Source: Balanoglossus misakiensis (Eukaryota; Hemichordata). Taken from it: a DNA stretch of 64,000 nucleotides. Made by a program: the position numbers and the translations under genes. This document shows, in pieces, positions 1 to 13,500 of this stretch; position 1 is the stretch's first letter, and each line of letters starts with the position of its first letter. The notes beneath the pieces are model-generated. The model was not told the DNA's origin. It worked only from the letters and a program-made list of their open reading frames with translations, and did no database searches. The stretch spans positions 7,006,001 through 7,070,000 of the forward strand of contig CM082594.2 of NCBI GenBank assembly GCA_040954595.2, written 5' to 3'.

Positions 1-87
1 TCAAGGTACCCCACATGCCAGACAATGTCTGCTGAATCCTTGAAGTTTTAAGAAAGACCCCCTCTTTTCTCTTTTCACTTTCATTTG

Positions 88-342
88 TCAGTTTCTCACA
101 AACGCCTCATCATACGTCGGCTTCTGATTTGATTCACGAACAACGAACGAGTCGAAAGGATTATCATACACCGTAACGGCGATAACAAATTGCGGCAAAT
201 TATGCCGAGGGATTATTTTCGTATTGATTGCGTTCTGCTTTATGTGTTCCGGGTCGTTGGACACAAAAGCTGTCACTGCCCTGATTGATACACCGCCTTC
301 GTCAGTGATTATTATGTCGTACAGAAGATTTGCGTCAATTTT
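88..342 (-). other. unidentified open frame, possible terminal exon fragment
   Basis: On the minus strand the frame is open for 84 codons, from just after a TAG at 345-343 down to a TGA at 90-88. The translation is balanced in composition and includes stretches such as YDIIITDEGG and FVIAVTVYDN, loosely reminiscent of extracellular beta-sandwich (cadherin-like) strands. I cannot assign a family. A possible acceptor (GATAG) precedes it, but the sequence before that is purine-rich rather than pyrimidine-rich, which argues against a real exon. It could be the last exon of a gene lying mostly outside the window, a decayed exon, or chance. Confidence 0.15.
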
Positions 343-3300
343 CTATCTTATCTTCCTTCTTTTGTTGATCTTTCTGCTTATAATTGGAGACAAGCATGAA
401 AGGGAATTAGTCATTTGTTTGAATTCTTGTACTTATATATAAATACTAAGTTGCAAGATATGAGCATGTGGCATGGCAGCAGTATATACACGCTTGCTTA
501 ATTTGATCTGCAGGAAATCTGTTTTGGGTGGTTGATGCTTTGTGCCCAAGAAAATCTTCTTGTGATCATTTTAAAGGAAGTGTGCCCTTTTCATATAGAA
601 CCCATTGAATGGTGCTTGTTCCTTATGTAAGGAAACTTATCGAACACAGCGAAACCAGCCCGCCATGCAAATTCAAAGTTTACTTACTGAGAAACTTGTT
701 TGAAGTCTTGATAATTTATTGAGTGATCACACGAAAACTTTGAAGATGGTCAAAACGATTGATATGATGCATCCTATGAAAATCATACTTATAATGTACT
801 CAGAATTTCCGCGTAAAGTTTAAGTTTCTGTTTGCTTTCATACTAGATATCCCTTTTAAAAATGAAATGCAATAACAGTGACGTCAAGAGAGCATCTGGG
901 TAAAAAAAGCTCTATCTTAACAATACAACTTGACTGTGGCAAATCACCATATCTGAGTTTTGACTTTGTAAAGAATGTCATCTAATATTTATGTACATCT
1001 TGTTCATAAGTTATGATGTGACAGTGACTTTTCAAGGCAAATTAGATTGCATAGCTTGTTGTCAATGGGTTGTTGTAGAGGACGATAATGAAAGACGACG
1101 TTTTTACGCGAACATACGAATATTTTTTTCATTCGCGTGCTCCTGTGTGTTATGTGGTTTTGTGCAAACAGAATAGAGTGTTTGTATTCCCAAACATCAT
1201 CATGGCCACACGCCACACTTATTTTGGGGGGCAGGTAATAAATAAATCAAACATTAGCCAAGTCTTCGAAGATAATTTGTACTTGCGCGAAAAAAAAGAT
1301 TTTTCATGTAAGATGGACATATGTCGGTTGAGCATACTGTTCACTTGTGCGCAAGAAACCTTGCTATATCACAATCTCATATCTTCAACAGAACCCATCT
1401 GAGTGCCTTGTACAAATATTATCGAAATGTCATCTAACACTCAAAGTCAACAAGCCACTATATGTCTAATAACTTCACACTTTACTATTTGTTCATCAGT
1501 CTTCAAGTACCTGAGTGCACATTTCGTTATCTAGCCCACGTGACCAAAATCTTGTTAACATGACGTTTAATTAGAGCAGCTGTGATCGTAGAATGATGGT
1601 TTCATATGTATTTAATCCTAGAAGAGCAGGAATTAAGCTTACATCTTTGATGAATATAGATTTCCTTTATTTTCATACGTCAAAATGTGTTAGATGGATT
1701 TGGTTGGAAAAGTGAAAATTAGGTTGTTGGCAGAATGTGGTAGTTGGAATAGATGTCATTAGTATGGTGTAAATAAGTTGCACGTAGCTACAGTAAGTTC
1801 ATTTAAGTAGGCTGATTAACTTTATACTGTCAAACAAATAGGTAATAATTGGGTATGCAGCAAGGTATGTAAGTAAGCAGGGTGTAGTATTGGGAATAGT
1901 TAGGTATTAGTTAAAGGTATACAGTCATCTCAAATTTATCACTGAGTATTCCAAAGAACACGTGGTGACTCTCTACTGGTATGTTGTTGATGAATCAGGG
2001 GTTACAACAACACCAGTTAGGTTTAAGGAATAGCTCGTGGACGAGGATACTTCCGACGGACTATTCGCCATTTTGTTTTTTATCCCTAGTTCGCTAGCAG
2101 TGTCAAAAGCTGGTCGTTCTAGCTGTCGTGTTACGCTTATATCTGTGTGCTGTCGACATGACATAGCATGTAATATGCCTCGTATAATTGCCACATATCG
2201 TAGACGTTCCTGAGTTCGACCCGAGGATAAAGCAAGATGCTTCGTTAGCTAGGCAGTCAGGAATGATTGCCCCTGCAGACTTCCGGTTCCGCACGCAGAC
2301 ATTTTAAAGCATACAAAATGCCATATATACTTTACCTACCATACTGCAGGCCTAGTGGATACTTTGTTTACGAGACAATTCGCAGGAGAAGATTTACATT
2401 TTGTATTTTACAGTTGCTAATAATATCGCCTTATTGCCGCCAATAAAGTGTAAATCAAGAAAAATTCAATTATATTATTCCGCATCGTAAACCATGCACA
2501 CATTTCAATAAATCTCCCCGCGATAGATTTGCCACGCTGAGCTAAGTCTGCCTATTTGCATTTCCCCGTGCAAGGATTGGTATGTTCGACAGGAAGACTC
2601 TGTCTCATTATCGAGTTGTTACGTGCTCCGTGCCACATGAGTTCCTCGTGTATTCTAAGTACTCTACTTCTCCAGTATTATCTTCCGAACGACAGTGGTA
2701 TATATTTTCATCCATGAATTTTATCCGCACCATCCGGGGCGAACCCCGTCGCCCCAGTTTACGGAACCAGCAGTGTAAAAAGTCAAAATGTCTCTCAATG
2801 AGAGATGATCCCTGAAACCAAACTTTATCTCTGGACCGTCTACCCCAGTCACCATCAGCGTAAAAAAATACAAGTATAAAAAGCATCCAAAATTGGCTTC
2901 AAGAATACTAAAGCCTTACTAATTTACAGCACCATATTCAGTCATGAGGAAATTCCACAGCCATATCGACGTTTTAACTCACCGGTAGTCCTTCTTATTT
3001 ATAATTATTTCCTGGGAATAATTCTACATGCGGACAAAGATTAGCAGGTTCGCCGTGCCGTGTTTTATTAAATTAAATCTCAAACCTCTTCTGAGATAAA
3101 ACGAATGTGACATTTCCCCCCTTACAGCTGTGAAAAGAACACAAAGTGAACATAAAGGATAGTCATTAGCTTGGTAAAAGACGCTAATGTGTACAATGTG
3201 ATGCCTTTGTAGGACTAGGGATCTGAAGCAATTTTCAAACTACGAAAATCCGATTAAGAATCTTGGGGGCCTATTATTTTGTTTGGTTTTCGCGGGAGTG

Positions 3301-4779
3301 CATGTTTTCTCCGCGTGCTGCCGCATACTATCGAAAGTACATTTAATTTGCTGTTCGGCGGAAAGGTACTTAGTTGCTGTATGTTCGGGACTTCTAATCT
3401 TGCTTAATTACACATATGATGGCCCATGGTCGAATTTGCTGTGAACCGTTTCTGGATATCAGACAGGCATTGCTTTCAACAATCGAACAAACGAAAACTC
3501 ACATTTTGGCAACTTTGATAGTGCATTTTCATATATCCTTAATCGCTATCTTCTCTAAAGAGACTGATTTTCACTACATTGAGCCCATCTTTTAGCGAGC
3601 TTTAATACACAAATGCCATTAAAATACCGAAACGCTTTTACCAAAAGCAGCAAATTTAAGGTCGCCAGCTATCTATATACACAAACTATACATAATAGCA
3701 CCCTAACAACTATATTTTCTTTACAAGCAACTGAGTTGGGTTAAAAGATGTATATCTATTGGTTGCTTCTGGAGACTCATGGTCTTGGGATATAAAACTG
3801 GAGAAAAATTATGTTAACAGAATCCGAACAGAAAGCATTTTACAATACATTGCACCATCCAGAATGCACAAAGCATTGGCAAATTACTGTCTTCTATGTA
3901 CCCTTCCTTGGAAACGACAAAAATCTGATAGCTGCATGTAAATGTTCTAGGACCGTTTCTATAGCAAAAGACGTCAAGGCAGCCAAAATCATGCTGGTAT
4001 TATTTTGCCGCAGACAATTCGGGGAAAAAAGTATAACCAGTCAATGGCAACTCCTAAAGCCTAACACATTTCCATGACAACACCAGAGGAAACACTCTGT
4101 AGCCTTTATATAGCAGTGTGCCCATACACGTTGGGAGTTATCAATAGAAATATGCCTGTTATTGAAAGGGTACTTCAATCATGGACAACTTTTCAAACTT
4201 CAGCTAGTAACGTAAAGCCGCCTTTTCCCCCACAGAAAGCGGGCGAGAAACGTTCCCGCTGCAATTGTAATTGCGTCTCGCCTTTCTCATCAGAATCTAC
4301 ATTGATGGTGAAAGCTCGGATGAAATGCCGTTATTCACGGGTACTTTATTCCCGCGATTTTATAGTCTACATACTGATCCGTTGATAATGCGTAGTCGCG
4401 AAATATGACACGTTGTACATTTCGTCTTGGCATGAAACAATCTGCCTTAACTGTAAATACATTTCTTGAGGTGAATGGACACGCTGGGATATTTCTAGCG
4501 CATTAACCTTTTGATGTGACCATACTTAAATGGTTTTGACAGCCTTGTTCTTTTATTTTTTCACGCTTATCGTTAATACTTATCTTCGTGAGCATCAAGA
4601 AGGGCTCGAGGATTTATGAAGACATCTTCAGCGCCCAGAATGAATAACTAATAAAAGCATTACCATAGTGTCCCATTGCAGCTGCTTGATCTATTGAGCG
4701 CGGGAGAGGTGTTGTGTTACATCACCATCGGCTAACACCTTTGCAAGAATGTCGTGATGTTTTTTCATAGTTTACCCGC
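343..4779. other. non-coding stretch, no gene recognised
   Basis: I see no splice-flanked open frame, RNA gene, satellite or transposon terminus in this AT-rich stretch. Open frames stay at or below about 100 codons and do not resemble known proteins. The one site I would mark is a perfect CRE palindrome at 889-896, listed separately. Confidence 0.5.
889..896. promoter_or_regulatory. CRE palindrome
   Basis: A perfect TGACGTCA, the full CREB/ATF site, in context ACAG-site-AGAG. It is one of six such perfect 8-mers in the first 26 kb, while I see none in the remaining 38 kb. Binding in vivo is inference. Confidence 0.35.
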
Positions 4780-5060
4780 GTTATCCGAGACGCAGAGAAG
4801 GGGGGAACAATCGATATTTCAAATATGGTTAAGTCATATTGCGGAGAGACCGGCTCGTCTATAGCTGGAAATAATGAAGGGCGGGCGATTCACGCGAGAG
4901 CCCGAAGAAGTCGACGACTCGCATTCGGGGGGCGTCTGAGTAAACCGAAAGCTGTGAGCGGGCAAATCGCGCTGATGTAGTTCGTGTGTGACCGAGAGCG
5001 TCTGCTTGTGACGTGAAAGCGCGTCGAGTGAACAACGAAGCCCCCCAGATAGAGGAATCT
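4780..5060. other. CpG-rich pocket
   Basis: This roughly 280-bp block stands out from its AT-rich surroundings by many CG dinucleotides and G/C runs, for example in the stretch around 4880-5040. No recognisable coding exon lies in it: the open frames on both strands (to about 85 codons) resemble nothing I know. It may be the 5' region of an unannotated transcript or a regulatory element. No TATA box or initiator is evident. Confidence 0.3.
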
Positions 5061-6718
5061 AAAGTTGAACCAGATGACATGCAACCGCGAAGGCACTTTC
5101 AGGATTGCACAAACCGGATGCTTCAATACTCCCGGGGAAAAAGTCATCTCGAATTTCGCGCTTCAACCACTTTGTCAGTGCCGCGAGTCGAAGGATCACT
5201 CCGTATCTTGTTTCATTGAAATCGAAGTTCTATTTCCATATCGTGTATACGTTTACTGTAAATATGGCGCCGTACAGTTTACCCTGTGGTTTTTTGTTTC
5301 TGTTATCTATTGTTTCGAAAATAAAATCTGGCTTTTTAATCAAAGGAAAACAGACCCTCTGAAGCGTGCAGATTATGCCCGTTAATTTAATCAAGCTCAA
5401 AGTCTACTTTCCAATTCTGAAGTCCAATTTTAGGAAAAGTAACTTTCTTAAGGGACCTGCTCAAGACAGACATTACAGAGGTTAATCACATGACATTCTC
5501 TCCTCTCTCTATGCACACTTTAAGGTGTGCAACTTTCACTTGGAAGGTGGTTATCATTTAGGAGATATGGAACTTTTACCTGCGCGCATGGTGCACACAA
5601 TATTTGTACTCAGCATTGAACGTTCGATAACATTTACTTTCATAGCGATGACATTTTATCAGAAGAGCAAATTTGTTGTCATGGTGTGATTTCGTTAATT
5701 ACACTGACCTTCTCTCTCGCGGTGTACTTGCAAATATCGCTGACCTTTCTCAAGCAGTTCTAAGTGCCTGAGTTGCGGCACACAACAACTATGTCCTAAT
5801 GTAATCATATTTTGCGTTTATGACCAATTAGTTTTAAGTTGCATTTGATGAAAGTTAAACGTAAAATATACGCAATCACTTAACAGAGTAAGAATGCATT
5901 TGCTATTAGATTTAGATTTGAACTTTATAAATGAGGTTACCTAATGTGTGTTTATTTAATCCCAAAATAATTAGTATATGATTACAGAAGCTATGTGTTC
6001 TGCTTGCACTAGGTGATTTTCGGAAGACTTGGTTTATTAGTTGTTGTGCCTTGGTAACATGGTCTTGTTTGTCTTGTGTCTCAGGAGCGAGTTCTAGTTT
6101 GGAGAAATGGTGATGTTCAGCCTCTGACGGCTCATTCTTCAGTGTGCGTTACGTTCGCCCGGGACGCTTTTCACACATGACATAACCGCATTGAGTGGCG
6201 CATCTCAGAGGACATAATATTGGCATTCACACAGTGCTTGTCTTGGTCACTGAGAGAGGAACATGTGACTTCCCCCGGAATGCTGCAAATCACGATGCGG
6301 TAATAATCAGTTGATCGTGTTCGATTCTGTGACTTCAGTGTTTGCGCGTTCCTTTGAATCGGCGCGATGATTACTCGCACTCACGCGCTGTCGTAAATAT
6401 ACTAAACACGATTGAGATTGGAAACGAGCTGCTGGTGTGTGCATGCATCTAAAGCTTGGCATTGTCCAGTGTTTTACAAGTTTGAGCGATTGTTATATCG
6501 TTGTCATTTACATTACATGATTTCTGACAATTTAAACCCGCAAGGCACAAGTGATCGACAGGTCAGTCAATAGGCGGATTACAATGGTACCCATTATGTA
6601 TCTGAATATCTAAAACATTAACCGTTTTTTTTCATGTGCACTCATTATATACTGATGGAGATGAAAGTATTGTTATCAAAGCACAAGCTTCGTTGGCCAA
6701 TAGCAAGTTTAAATAGAC

Positions 6719-6732
6719 GTCACCTTGGTAAC
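6719..6732. promoter_or_regulatory. RFX X-box motif
   Basis: GTCACCTTGGTAAC fits the RFX consensus GTNRCC-N(0-3)-RGYAAC exactly, with a 2-bp spacer. RFX factors drive ciliary genes and also act at enhancers. No ciliary gene start is visible beside it, so a distal-enhancer role would be inference. Confidence 0.4.
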
Positions 6733-7168
6733 GGTATCCGGAAAAATCAATGCACGGAAGTGTAGGAGTCATTAAGCATAGTACGGAATGCTCAATGGAA
6801 ACATCGCAACTTCTCAAATTCACGGGAAATTTGAATCAGCTGGCTACGATTTCATTATGTCCTTAGGGAGAAACGGCAGAACTAGTTCCGGGAAAAGTTT
6901 CTTTAATGTGTAAAGAAGATATTTCAGCAGATAAAAAATTAACGATAAGAGCTTGAGGTGGTCAATCTGAGCAAAATGCACGAAAACACGTAACTGAGCC
7001 ACTTAATCACTATTTCGATAACTTGTATAAGTCAATGTTGGAATGAGGGAGATGAATACACATTTCGAATCTTTATAGCTGTAAAATAAATCCAGGAAGA
7101 CATTTTATCTGATTGTGATGTCAGATATTAATCTGCATGTGAGAGAAAAATTGCAGACTTTAAGATAG

Positions 7169-7183
7169 TGAGTCAGTGACTCA
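7169..7183. promoter_or_regulatory. inverted pair of AP-1 sites
   Basis: TGAGTCA and TGACTCA sit one base apart, making a perfect 15-bp palindrome of two consensus AP-1/TRE heptamers. The spacing places both sites side by side on the helix. Function is not shown by the sequence. Confidence 0.35.
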
Positions 7184-10100
7184 ATAAAAATAACGGCCCG
7201 GGATCAGACTGTGTGGTTGTTGCGTAGTTGATCGATGGTATCGCGGCGATGTGACTGTCGTCAGTGGATTTAGATGTCCTCAACGATTGGATATATTGGG
7301 ATCAAATGTCTCATGGTTTAGGTATATGACGATTGTTTTATGGTAATATGTCATCATCAAATGACAGTATAGACTAACGACAAAGTGGTTTGTGGTCTGC
7401 CTGATGTCATCACCGCTGTTCAGTTTACATTCTGTGCACGCGTCATCATAGTCCAAAGCTGGACCACATCGATTAGGGAATACCAAACATCCACTGTTAC
7501 ATGGTTTAAGGAACCTTTCAGTAAATTCTCTTTTCCAAATTAAGCAATTTCTACAAACCATTAATATGAATCATGTACGTTTTAGGCAGAAAACTGTTAT
7601 ATTCTCTCATGAAATAATTTATACCCATAGTACTGGTGTATAATGTATGGGCCTTATGTTATTATTTTCCTGCATAGCAGTTATTAATAGCATGCTTTTC
7701 ACAAAAAAGCAGCGTGTCACAGATTTGACGGACAATTTTCATCTGTACCATTTACTCTGAAAGATAAGATATGAAAGCACCCTCAAAGCATGAGTAAATG
7801 TAAACTTGGCCACCACCGTGTAACACATTTAAGAAAGTGGTAAGAACACTGCTTTTAAAGAAACCTCAAGGCGATACAACGTTAGGTTCCCTGTAACAAT
7901 CACCCGACCCCTGGGATGCTATCATTCTCCTTCGGAGGCGAAATTACGAATATCGCCACTTCCATCTTCAGTCGTCGGCCGTCAAAACCAAGAGAATCGA
8001 CGAAAACTGTGCTCTGAGCATTTGTCAGCCAAAGTCTTTCACTATATATGGATGATTTTTTGCCCATTGCAAGATCTCGCGAGACTTGCTAAATTGCTGT
8101 TACGTATACAGCTGGCCAAGTTAAGACAAGCCAAGCTTTGTGTGAAGCTGAAATATGTACAGAGTACAAAATTTGTATATGTTGTGCCATTTAATTCTTA
8201 CACGGGAATGACCCCCCCCCCCCATTCTCACCCTCGCAGGGTCTTATGAAGTACGAAAAGAGATCTATTCACACCCCAAGCACCGCCTGTCACGGAGCAC
8301 TCTAATTACCCACACTTCCCTCACTCAACCCCTGTGAATATATTGTCCTAATTACGACTTGCCCTTTATTAGGCTATATGATTTAAACGTTTCTCTGCAT
8401 TCGGGTGATATCGAAAAGGAGAACGCAAAAGAAAAACTAGAGATGTGTAAGCAGTTGTTTGCTTTGATAAACCCCACACGATCAGAGTCTAATGAATCTC
8501 TGGTACTTACTCAGCGATCTGATAAATGTGGTTCTATTCACGCGCGAGGGCTGGCTGATCAACGAGTTGTCAAACTGTAACTGGGGCACCTACTTTTGCA
8601 CTAGGTGTGACAATTACTTGTGCGGAGTGCGATTGAGGAATGGTCCGGCTTTAGTTTCTTGTCCTCTGATTGGCATTAGCCAATTAACGTGCTGTTGTTG
8701 TTTTATTTGAAGGACGTACTAGTACTCAATTATTCTTTTATGCCCTAAAATATCATTTTTTTCTGTACGACGTCGCGCAAATTCGAGTCGATCTGTGTAG
8801 ACATGTCCTTGGAATAAACGAAGTCACAATTTTAAGATCGTTAAAACCGTCAATGCAGATGATGGCAAAAAGGGCATTGTCGACAAAAATCAATTTATGT
8901 ACACGTACAATTGACCATTGGACTTTTGTCTTTGTCTTGTTGACACGGCGGGTCCCTGAAAATAATGATCAACTATCCATTATGCACCAATTCTATTATT
9001 TCTTCAAGTTCCGGGTAAACATTATCTGTAAATGCACAAAACTGTCGGCACATTTAAAGTGTTATAGCACAAAAGGCCGACAACTAAAGATATGCAGAGA
9101 TCAGTTTTAACAATAAATGATTCAAATGTGTTATTTCAAATCGATGATCATGTTGAACAAGCTTTGATTGGCATAAATGAGAAAGTGTACGGCCTGACAT
9201 TATCGACTGCTTGCCGCAAAGTCATGTCAAATGTAAATATTTTCCCATTTAAAAAATATTCTCGTAACTATATCCAGCAGTCTATTTTGTGGCTACTTTG
9301 TTTAAGTCCCTGTGCAATTTACATGTGCATTACTTGAACTGTCTATAAAGGTCACTTTAGGAAATCCCTTGACTGGCCGGTATAGACAGGTTCGCCTGTA
9401 CTTTCTTTGAAATAGGCCATCCAAGCAATCGGAACAGTTGCAGTGTCGTACCCTACAGCCCACCCCTGGTGAATATGGAAAGCTCCCTTGTGCAAATAGG
9501 CTTCTGATTACGACCGAGGGAAACGGGTAATTCATTAAAATCAGACTCATCCGGAAATTAACATGATCAAACCCTAGCTCGTGTTTGGAGTGGACGGCCA
9601 TCGATCCGTTGACGTCGCCAAAACAAAGTTCCGCGACATCTGTCTGAAAAGCTGGCAAACATTCTGCCAGGTGCATGCGCTTGCGTAATTGTGGTCCAGA
9701 CTCTATTTACACTGCCCATGAACTCACCACCGCTAATTTCCTTCAGTTCATTTAGGCTTCATTCCACGCATAACCGCGCTGCTCTGTCTATCATAGTTAA
9801 TATCAGGTACGAATCTGTCCATCACTGGCAATTTTGCGTTTGAGACAGTGTAATACGTGTATAAGACATCAATATTTGCAACCCTCTTTCTTTGACTCTG
9901 CACACACGATAGATGTAAGCGTTTACCGATAGGGACTGTTTAAACTTTCAGCGATGTTATTCAAATATTGGCGCTCGTTTTAAACCGAAATATGCAAGTG
10001 ATAATCTCACTGTCAAACAATGCGAACTTTCTCCTTCCACCGGAACAAATGCGAATAGCATTTACTAAAATGGACGCGAATTATCATCGCCGGCGGTCTG

Positions 10101-10479
10101 TATGACCGGGTGATTACTCCCTATGGAATAGATTTCACCAGTGGCTATTTAGACTGCTTAATGCGCATACCTTGTTTCGTCTACCATTCATAAATAAATA
10201 TGAGCGCGATATTCTAGCGTGAGAAGCTGCCCTAGCTCTAGGAGAAAAATGCTCTCTCGGAAGACGAACCCGCCAAAAGAACTCCCGCCGGGTGATTCAA
10301 ACGCAACGTGAAGATAATCACATCTCACAGCATACAGATAGTGTAATGACTTCAGTGGTTTGCAAAAGTGACACTGACAGGCTCAATTTATCCATGGGGT
10401 GGCGTATTTTATTCCAAGTATGAAAGATGTGTGTGAAGGACAATAACCAAGAAGAAAAATGTCTGTCTGATTATCTATA

Positions 10480-10481
10480 TC

Positions 10482-10514
<33 letters not shown>

Positions 10515-10575
10515 GCTCTCTGTCGGTCTGTCTCTTTCTCTCTCTCTGACTCTGTCTCTTATTCTCTCTCCTGCG
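10480..10575. repeat. TCTG/TC microsatellite
   Basis: Runs of (TCTG)n pass into (TC)n and degenerate TCTC/TCTG units. On the minus strand it encodes a spurious arginine/glutamate/aspartate-rich frame, which explains an otherwise odd open frame at 10471-10770. Confidence 0.9.
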
Positions 10576-13500
10576 TGAGAATATATTCATTTTAAACTCA
10601 CCACCAAGACTACAACAATATGTATTTTTGAGGAGATTTTCATAATACATATTTAGTTTCCGTTGCAATGCGCAGATCTGATAATGGAATACGAATAACG
10701 ATAGGAAAACTTTTGTGGCGAGCCGTTTGTTGCCTTGGTAACGCCGATCCCAAGTAAGGAGTATTGGCACATCTCTTCAGTCGAGCTGACACAAACCGAC
10801 CACTCACTGAACAAAACTTGTTAAGTGTCAGGCTTTGAAATTTTGAATGTAGCAACAAAAAAATTAAGTTCCTCGTCGAGCGAATTGAAAGAAACAGGTT
10901 TTTGATGGAACAGTGATTTCTCGGAACAGACATTTGCACAGGCGAAAGATTTAAAATGCTGTTTCCCTTAAAAGTTGATAATTTTATCGTTAAATTTCAT
11001 ATGAGAAAAATGGAGCAATCTCCTTTTACATTTTAGAGACTGTCGATTTAGTGTAATGCAAAATCAGCCACAATTACAGTGCATGGAAAGTGGAAATCAA
11101 ACCAAGCACAGATTTCTGTTGGGTGTCTACACGATTAAATGGCCTCACCACATGGCAGACTTTGACACACCCTTTTTACCATATTCAGTATGGGAATATA
11201 TCATAAATAAGAGGCAGTTGTATACCGGTTTAGATATCGGAAAAGTAGACACAGTAAAGTGCTCCGACCCAGTCCTGATTTGGCCCGGATCATAGACTGT
11301 ACAGTAGTCGACAGTCTATGCTCGGATACTCTCATGACTGTGTCGATGTGCTGAAAGTTTGGCATGTTGATCCCAGATGTAGCTTTGGTCATCATTCGCG
11401 CGTGTGTGTATTATTACTGTGGCGCGTAGATCGCGTAGTGAAGTGGCCACGCCAGCGCCCACGAACTGTGAGCAGCTCGTCAAGTGAGCAGTTTTTTAAC
11501 GAGTCTCCATAATTGAATACCTGAGATATATATCAAGTACTTGTCTCACAGCAGAGTAAAAAGCCACCTGGCTTCGAACTCTGTCATTTGGGAGAGGCAC
11601 TCCAAGGAGTAATTGCCACCTTCGACGTTCACTCGCGGACCGTCAAGATTCAAACAGCGATGCTGGAGTAGACACGTCTCTATCGAATATTGTAATGTAT
11701 TTACACACTTGTACTTCAATAATGCGTCTGAAATTACATCTTTCTGTCTCTGTATTTGCCTCCAGTAGGCTCACTGCTTGCCTGGCTGGCTGGCTGGCTA
11801 CCCGAGTTGCATGCGGACAATTTAACAAAGTAACTTTCGGGTGCAGCTGTAGGGAAAACAATGGATCATATCCGTCCTATGAGGGAATTTCATGAGTCTA
11901 TTGTCAAGCAAAATAATAGGAAAATGACAAAAAGTAGACCAACAACATATTAGGGCACATTGCAGGCAAATCGCAGCAAGGGACGTACATACATGAGTAT
12001 CGCGTATGAAATCTTGCTCAGAAAATTTGTCTGTGAATTCGTGGCGTAAACTGCCTTTTGAGGTATTTCACGGGAACGTAATTTCCTCGCGACCATTAAA
12101 TAGGAGTATTGAGCTATAGTTGGTGATAATTCTTCTAGGTCTCGTGTGGAACTGGTTTATTTCAGGGTAGGGGGCTATAAACTTGGTGTTTACTGCCAAT
12201 TCGATATAAATCGCCATTTGTTCCGTCGTTAAAGAATCAACCCTAAACTTTGGGATTCCAAGATCCATGCCTCATCATACAGGCAGAGTTATTCGCAGAT
12301 CGCTCATATACTCCGGTTTATACGCAGTCATCCCTTTTATAGAAAAGACACTCGTTAAGCTGATTGTTTCTTGGCAGCCGGCAATTAAACAGACAACCCA
12401 AACACGGTTATAAGTTCACTAAAAGATTTAAAGAGGTTTAGAATTGTGATCTTAGGGAAAAAAACCACCGAGTCCCGCTGTGTACCAGTAAGTGACAATG
12501 GTCAAGGCAGTATAAAGAGAAATGGTGACTTGTACACGAGAATGAATTTCAACAACCGAAAGCTCTTTATAAATTTGGCGTTTCTGATAGACAAGAAATA
12601 TGCAGATTAGGGGAGAGACTTAACCAATCAGGATCGGCACTTAAGAGGGATAGTTCATACACAAAAGAAGTGGTCAAATACTGTCATCTCATATGACAGA
12701 GACGTGCGGAAAGATACGCGTGGATGGTCGTTGGGGATATTATGAGACTGCGAAACCCCTTAAAGCTTTTACACTAGTCTCTTTAAATTGAAATCTAACA
12801 TCGCGGGCGGGGGAATTGTCATTCGCTTGGGACTATACCCAGAAACCACGAAGGCGTACTTTGGTTTGAAAACACACACAATAGCGCTATTTGAGCTGCT
12901 GTCATCGCGCGGTTCATCGCATCGTTTTTTAAAGCGTCACACTTTACTCGTTTCTGACGACCCGGGTCAAGATTTCATGTACTGCCGTCGCTAGTTGTTT
13001 CAAAAGCCAAGCACGGTTGCCCCGTTGACGCGTCGGCACGAAGATCGCCTCCCTGTAGTCGTACACCACTTTGTCCGCATTCAATCCGTCACCGCCCATC
13101 CCGTCACCAAGCCCATTACTGTCTAGTGCGTTTCGCACTTCGGCGATTGCCTGTCAACGCCCAGAAAAGTCCCAAGCGACGGCGTTTCTCCTTTAAATTG
13201 CAGAGGCATTCTAGTCTATAATGGTCGTGTAAACATCGTAGTCGATTACAGAAACAAGACATTACACTAGCATTGTCAAGAACCCGCGCGGCGAGATTCT
13301 CACTCATCTGGTTTAGATCCGAGAAATATGTTAATCAAATCCGTGCACGAACTACTCGGATTCCATCCATAACGCCCATTAGTCTATACCTTTACGATCA
13401 CTATCAAACCTAACTACCAGTACTAGAAGTGAAATACCATATCAACCAAACAGTATTTTTAAAACAGCATTTTCCGAGTCGATGCGCATTAGTGATGTTC

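Larger units (their letters stand above)
5061..10470. other. non-coding stretch with RFX and AP-1 sites
   Basis: No gene, RNA gene or transposon is recognised here. A 12-base C run lies at 8212-8223. The word CCTTGGTAAC occurs at 6048-6057 and 6723-6732 and again just beyond this stretch at 10733-10742; the second and third complete perfect X-boxes, listed separately. Confidence 0.45.

Noticed and set aside
9302-9676. 124-codon minus-strand open frame
   Set aside because: Composition is not protein-like over its length and no domain or neighbouring exon supports it.
10471-10770. Arginine/glutamate/aspartate-rich minus-strand frame
   Set aside because: Produced by the TCTG/TC microsatellite.
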